Shown piece after piece: positions 5,888 through 7,064 of a stretch of 7,064 nt of DNA; positions within the stretch are counted from its first letter, which is position 1; every line of letters begins with the position of its first letter. Location of the stretch: the NCBI GenBank assembly GCA_001643535.1, contig LXTG01000092.1:462-7525 (forward strand), read 5' to 3'. Both the position numbers and the translations under genes were made by a program. The DNA is from a candidate division NC10 bacterium SPGG6. Its GTDB lineage: Bacteria; Methylomirabilota; Methylomirabilia; Methylomirabilales; CSP1-5. The notes beneath the pieces were generated by a model that made no database searches, was not told the DNA's origin, and saw only the letters and a list, made by a program, of their open reading frames with translations.

Positions 5888-6823
5888 TTACCCCTCCGTT
5901 AACCTGACTCGCGGATCCACAAAGGCATACGCCAGATCGACCAGGAGATTCGCCCCCAGATAGATCAGGGCAAACAGGAGGGTGCTCCCTAAAACCACTG
6001 GGAGGTCGCGATTGCCCACCGCAGTCACCAGCAGCCGACCAAGTCCCGGCCAGCCAAAGACTATCTCTGTAAGAGGTGCACCCACGAGCAGATCTCCGAG
6101 GCCGATCCCCACCAGGGTGAGGACCGGCAAGATTCCATTTCGCAGGCCATGCTTCAGGATGACCACTCGTTCCTTGAGCCCCTTGGCCCGTGCCGTCCGG
6201 ACATACTCCTGCCGGAGAACCTCCAGAAGGGCGCTACGGGTCATCCGGGCGATGTAGCCCGCTTGGAGTGCCCCGAGGGTGAGGGCCGGGAGGATAAGGT
6301 GCTTGAGGGCCCCGTCACCGTAGCCCGAGATCGGAAGCCATCCGAGCCAGACGGCGAAGAAGAGGATCAGCATCATCCCGAGCCAGAAGACAGGGACCGA
6401 GATCCCAAGGAGCGATATGGTCATCATGAGGAGATCCCACATGGTGTTATGCCGCATTGCAGCAATGGTTCCCGCAGCGATTCCCAGGATCACTGCCACC
6501 ATCATCGCGGCGACCGCTAGGCGAACCGTGGCCGGGAGTCGCTCGGCAACGACGTGACTCACCGGCCTTCCTTGCCGGTAGGAGTACCCCAAGTCTCCAA
6601 CCAGGAGCTTCCCCATATACAGGGGATAGCGGCTCCATAACGGCTTATCGAGCCCGTATTCCGCCCGGATCCTGGCCACCATTTCGGGATCTGCTCTTTG
6701 GCCCATCATCGCCCGGGCCGGGTCCCCCAAGGCGACGTGAGTTAAGAGGAAGGTGATCAGCGTCACCCCAAAGAGAACCGGCACCGCCTGTCGGCACCGC
6801 CCTAAAAGGAATCTCCCCATCAT
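5888..6823 (-). CDS. dppB: Peptide ABC transporter permease, DppB/OppB type
   Basis: First gene of the transporter operon and partner of DppC in the membrane. The 311-residue protein has the usual N-terminal helix (about 12-32, PVLFGVTLITFLLTHVALGDP), then the periplasmic segment containing LDKPLWSRYPLYMGKLLVGDLGYSYR (in two parts, 58-70 and 71-83). The core has further helices at about 99-122, 133-161, 173-195, 231-252 and 277-300. The EAA loop lies at about 204-235, with EYVRTARAKGLKE and HGLRNGILP. The C-terminal DLAYAFVDPRVR is typical of the family. Two adjacent ATGs (6823 and 6820) are possible starts. AAGGA at 6834-6838 is ten bases from the first, and GGAG at 6828-6831 is seven from the second, so either would serve. 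No periplasmic binding protein gene is present downstream; it may lie right of the window or elsewhere. Confidence 0.93.
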   Translation of the reverse strand: MMGRFLLGRCRQAVPVLFGVTLITFLLTHVALGDPARAMMGQRADPEMVARIRAEYGLDKPLWSRYPLYMGKLLVGDLGYSYRQGRPVSHVVAERLPATVRLAVAAMMVAVILGIAAGTIAAMRHNTMWDLLMMTISLLGISVPVFWLGMMLILFFAVWLGWLPISGYGDGALKHLILPALTLGALQAGYIARMTRSALLEVLRQEYVRTARAKGLKERVVILKHGLRNGILPVLTLVGIGLGDLLVGAPLTEIVFGWPGLGRLLVTAVGNRDLPVVLGSTLLFALIYLGANLLVDLAYAFVDPRVRLTEG

Positions 6824-6859
6824 CTCTCTCCGGTCCTTCGATGACTCACCGCTCGTCTC

Positions 6860-6894
6860 GAGAAGGGGGTGTGGCCCCGTCCCTCTTCCTTCTC
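6860..6894 (-). promoter_or_regulatory. Possible hairpin in the dppB leader
   Basis: On the minus strand GAGAAGG (6888-6894) and CCTTCTC (6860-6866) are perfect 7-base complementary arms 21 bases apart. The loop can form a further short G/C stem. It lies 36 bases upstream of the dppB start. No T-run follows, so it is not an intrinsic terminator. Its function is unknown and it may be fortuitous. Confidence 0.3.
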
Positions 6895-6932
6895 CGAAAG
6901 CGTCGCCCTGTCTGCTGTGCAGGAGTGTGGAT

Positions 6933-6953
6933 CTTCAGCGGGGAACTTCAGCG
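6933..6953. repeat. Short direct repeat CTTCAGCG x2
   Basis: CTTCAGCG occurs at 6933-6940 and again at 6946-6953, a period of 13 bases, upstream of dppB. It could be a regulator's half-sites, but the repeat is short and may be chance. Confidence 0.3.
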
Positions 6954-7064
6954 CCGGAGAGCAATGTTCGAGCACAATATGAGGGGATACTTGTATAAAT
7001 TTGAAACAAAAGGCCAATCTGGCAGAGGAAACGTCAATCCGGAATAGCGTGAAAGGGTTGAAGC

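Larger units (their letters stand above)
6824..7064. other. Non-coding region upstream of the dpp operon
   Basis: These 241 bases carry no convincing gene. The part at about 6975-7015 is markedly AT-richer than its surroundings and is the likeliest promoter area, but I find no -35/-10 pair with acceptable spacing. A TTGACG at 7032-7037 has no -10 at the right distance, and no sigma-54 site fits. The region also holds an inverted repeat (6860-6894) and a short direct repeat (6933-6953). The last bases could be the 3' end of another gene, since one minus-strand frame ends in TGA at 7036-7034, but too little is visible. Confidence 0.5.

Noticed and set aside
6995..7016. Sigma-54-like TTGG...TTTCA upstream of dppB
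   Set aside because: The -12 element lacks the required GC at the correct distance.
6820..7017. 65-codon minus-strand frame upstream of dppB
   Set aside because: It overlaps the dppB start, has no ribosome site, and its composition is unlike a protein.
6964..7047. Plus-strand small frame with GGAG a few bases before an ATG, about 27 codons
   Set aside because: Too short to judge, no recognisable features, and a GGAG near an ATG is common by chance.

Overview
All convincing genes in this window lie on the minus strand, so the reading order runs from the right end to the left. The sequence is G+C-rich with short intergenic gaps and frequent GTG starts. A peptide-type ABC importer, MiaB, a membrane-anchored double-SPOR protein and an HU/IHF-like protein next to a MerR-type regulator together suggest a Gram-negative bacterium. 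The HU/IHF–MerR pairing recalls Deltaproteobacteria and related deep lineages (NC10 and Nitrospirota are possible), but the window alone does not fix the phylum.

Right block (about 3051-6823): a compact four-gene operon, dppB-dppC-dppD-dppF (oppBCDF type). It encodes two inner-membrane permeases and two ATPases with gaps of only 5, 6 and 9 bases. It makes a complete translocation unit for peptides or a related solute, but no periplasmic binding protein is encoded here. The 241 bases upstream of dppB hold no convincing gene and include a possible leader hairpin and a short direct repeat.

Middle (1587-2903): miaB, the radical-SAM methylthiotransferase that modifies A37 of tRNAs reading UNN codons. 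It lies 147 bases behind dppF with no clear promoter or terminator between them, so it may be read from the transporter transcript.

Left block (1-1523): a near-consensus sigma-70 promoter (TTGACA, 17-base spacer, TATGAT) stands between miaB and a gene for a proline-rich, single-pass membrane protein with two SPOR domains. An HU/IHF-family gene follows, then the first 38 codons of a probable MerR-family regulator cut by the window edge. The promoter fixes the SPOR start at a GTG, because a longer frame would begin inside the promoter. A perfect 6+2+6 inverted repeat abuts the -10 element and is a candidate operator.

I see no CRISPR array, tRNA, rRNA, insertion sequence, phage gene or toxin-antitoxin pair, and no clear intrinsic terminator. 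This looks like an ordinary chromosomal region. The most useful observations are the promoter and operator-like dyad, the cut MerR-like gene, and the seven-proline run in the SPOR protein. I found no convincing undescribed multi-gene system.
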